A stretch of DNA of 64,000 bases from an uncultured Ectothiorhodospiraceae bacterium. Lineage in GTDB: Bacteria > Pseudomonadota > Gammaproteobacteria > Nevskiales > Oceanococcaceae. The notes below the pieces were generated by a model that had not been told where the DNA came from, did not search any database, and saw only the letters and a list, made by a program, of their open reading frames with translations. The stretch lies in the NCBI GenBank assembly GCA_937141935.1, contig CAKZQS010000045.1:1-64000 (forward strand). The letters run 5' to 3'. The position numbers and the translations under genes were made by a program. Positions 62,841 to 64,000 of the stretch are shown here, in pieces. How positions within the stretch are numbered: position 1 is the first letter of the stretch; every line of letters starts with the position of its first letter.

Positions 62841-62910
62841 CCGGGGCTGCGCCCACCCAACCCGCTGTCGCAGTGCCCCCGGGCCTGCGCCACGGTCGGG
62901 CCACCCGGCC

Positions 62911-62946
62911 CACGACAAGGCCCTGCCCCGGCGGGGCCTTGTCGTG
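62911..62946. terminator. Strong 13-bp hairpin after the DUF1328 gene
   Basis: CACGACAAGGCCC pairs with GGGCCTTGTCGTG across ten bases. No clean U-tract follows, so it is a probable terminator. Confidence 0.65.
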
Positions 62947-63063
62947 TCTGGCCCGTTTTGCCTGGCCGGTCCTGCCTGGCCGGCCTCCCGCGCAGGAAAG
63001 GTCGGCAACGTATCGCGCCGAGAGACCTCCAACGCGGATCACCGACAAAAATCATTGGCGACG

Positions 63064-63152
<89 letters not shown>

Positions 63153-63156
<4 letters not shown>

Positions 63157-63473
63157 GCCTGCGCGAGCTCTGGAAGCGGCTGCGCCGGGGGCGCGCCGGT
63201 GCCCGCTTCGCCGCCGTCGAGCGCGCCTACGCCGACGGGCCGCGCCGGCACCGCCCGCTGCGCCTACTCTTCGGCCTGCTGCTGCTCGTGATCGGCCTGC
63301 TGGCCTCGATCCCGCCCGGCGTCCCCGGCTTTCTGCTGTGGGTGCCGGGGCTGGCGCTGATCGCCTCCTGCAGCCGCCGGGTCGCCCGCGCGCTGGACCG
63401 CGCCGAGCTGGCCCTGCTGCGGAGCCGGCGCCGCTGGCGCGCCCGGCGACGGTCGCGGCGCCGCGCCAGATAG
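63153..63473 (+). CDS. PGPGW-like transmembrane protein
   Basis: A 106-residue protein. A short basic N-terminus is followed by two closely spaced helices (LRLLFGLLLLVIGLLASIPPG and FLLWVPGLALIASCSRRV) and a long Arg-rich C-terminal helix. The IPPGVPGFLLWVPGLAL loop matches the PGPGW group of putative membrane proteins. Function unknown. The ATG at 63153 overlaps the possible leader's stop. Confidence 0.7.
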
Positions 63474-63604
63474 CGCCCGCCGGCGTCGCAGAGCGGCTGT
63501 CCCAGGGGCCCACAGTCGCTTGGTCGCTGCCAGCCTTCGCGGCATCGCCGGCATCGGCGCCACGCACGCGGCGCCCCCTCTCCACCGTGTTCCCCGACGG
63601 CGCC

Positions 63605-63676
63605 GTTTGGGCCGGCTTGGCCGATTAGGCCGGTTGGGCCGTTTGGGCTGTTTGGGCTGTTTGCGCCGATTCTTCC
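63605..63676. repeat. Eight-copy degenerate 9-bp tandem repeat
   Basis: Units such as GTTTGGGCC, GGTTGGGCC, GTTTGGGCT (twice) and GTTTGCGCC are in exact 9-base phase. The phase would be codon-compatible, but the flanking frame matches no known protein. Confidence 0.75.
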
Positions 63677-63890
63677 GCTCGGTCGGACGCCCGCAGCGAA
63701 GCCATCGCCGCTCAAGGGCCAGGGTCCACTGCCGCAGCGCCCAGGCCACCCGCTGCGGTGCTTTCGCGACAGCCTCTGCGCGAAATGTCGCCAAAGACCC
63801 ACAGTTTCGCCGCCGGAGCGGCGCCGGGCGCCGCACTTGGGGCTTGTGCCACCGCCGCAAAGCCCCTCGCGACAAGGCCTGGCGACGAAT

Positions 63891-63905
63891 TGGCCCGGGC
63901 CTTGC
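63891..63905 (+). promoter_or_regulatory. Sigma-54-like promoter before the last partial gene
   Basis: TGGCCCGGGCCTTGC fits the RpoN spacing and -12 element; the -24 element is TGGCCC instead of TGGCAC. It lies 43 bases before the ATG at 63948. Confidence 0.5.
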
Positions 63906-63947
63906 CACTCACAGACACACCACAGCTATTTCCCCTCGGAGTTCACG

Positions 63948-64000
63948 ATGTTCCACCCCAAGCTTTCCCCCCAATGGACTCAACGCGGCCTGCGCGCGCT
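63948..64000 (+). CDS. Start of an unrecognised gene (truncated by the window edge)
   Basis: An ATG after TCGGAG opens MFHPKLSPQWTQRGLRA and continues past the window end. A sigma-54-like box is well placed upstream. Too little is visible for a family. Confidence 0.5.
   Translation, partial: MFHPKLSPQWTQRGLRA

Larger units (their letters stand above)
63474..63947. other. 474-bp intergenic region with a 9-bp repeat array and a sigma-54 box
   Basis: No gene is supported. It holds the tandem array at 63605-63676 and, at its right end, the promoter-like box before the last partial gene. Confidence 0.6.

Overview
The window is a GC-rich stretch of bacterial chromosome. It has tight operons with many ATGA overlaps and no rRNA, tRNA, insertion sequence, integrase or CRISPR array that I could recognise. 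The gene content fits an aerobic, envelope-elaborating gammaproteobacterium: a Sad/YneI-type dehydrogenase, an EPS locus of the XrtA/PEP-CTERM-associated type, a protein with a GlyGly-CTERM (rhombosortase-type) tail, AlgI-type MBOAT and AI-2E permease families, and BON, CsbD and DUF1328 stress proteins. The order cannot be settled from the sequence alone.

Layout. 1-8.5 kb: housekeeping and stress genes (aldehyde dehydrogenase plus PfpI, a degenerate NodB-like protein, an orphan FixJ-type regulator, CsbD, AI-2E permease, a three-gene SDR operon, a small outer-membrane barrel). 8.5-15.5 kb: a minus-strand operon for a seven-bladed FG-GAP/Calx-beta surface protein, a small lipoprotein, a lyase-like lipoprotein and an AsmA protein. 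15.6-23.4 kb: a minus-strand seven-gene operon (RraA-type aldolase, two ATP-grasp ligases, Ldh2-fold protein, 2OG-Fe dioxygenase, MBOAT, SGNH protein). I do not recognise this combination as a described pathway. 23.7-48.6 kb: a large exopolysaccharide locus with an epimerase-like protein, initiating sugar transferase, Wza-like export lipoprotein, Wzc-like chain-length protein, BY-kinase-like ATPase, outer-membrane barrel, three NodB deacetylases, FemAB-like protein, flippase, polymerase/ligase, five glycosyltransferases, a third ATP-grasp, LMW phosphatase, beta-helix protein and aminotransferase. 48.6-64 kb: small envelope proteins, a hybrid-kinase/NarL-type phosphorelay, a second hybrid kinase, a 1002-residue GlyGly-CTERM protein, EF-hand and BON proteins, DUF1328 and a PGPGW-like membrane protein.

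Three themes stand out. First, matches to the sigma-54 (RpoN) -24/-12 promoter sit 34-67 bases before several envelope/stress genes. Second, a 12-base interrupted palindrome, consensus TGACCAAGGTCA, recurs at least eleven times in upstream regions. Third, several enzymes carry substitutions at catalytic positions (NodB-like, Ldh2-like, epimerase-like, BY-kinase-like), which suggests scaffolding or altered chemistry in the polysaccharide and small-molecule modules.

Reading of the system (inference): the EPS locus builds, flips, polymerises and exports a deacetylated and possibly amino-acid- or acyl-decorated polymer. The RraA/ATP-grasp/MBOAT operon next to it, with its own divergent control region, may make and attach an acyl or peptide-like substituent. 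No exosortase gene or PEP-CTERM tail is visible in this window.
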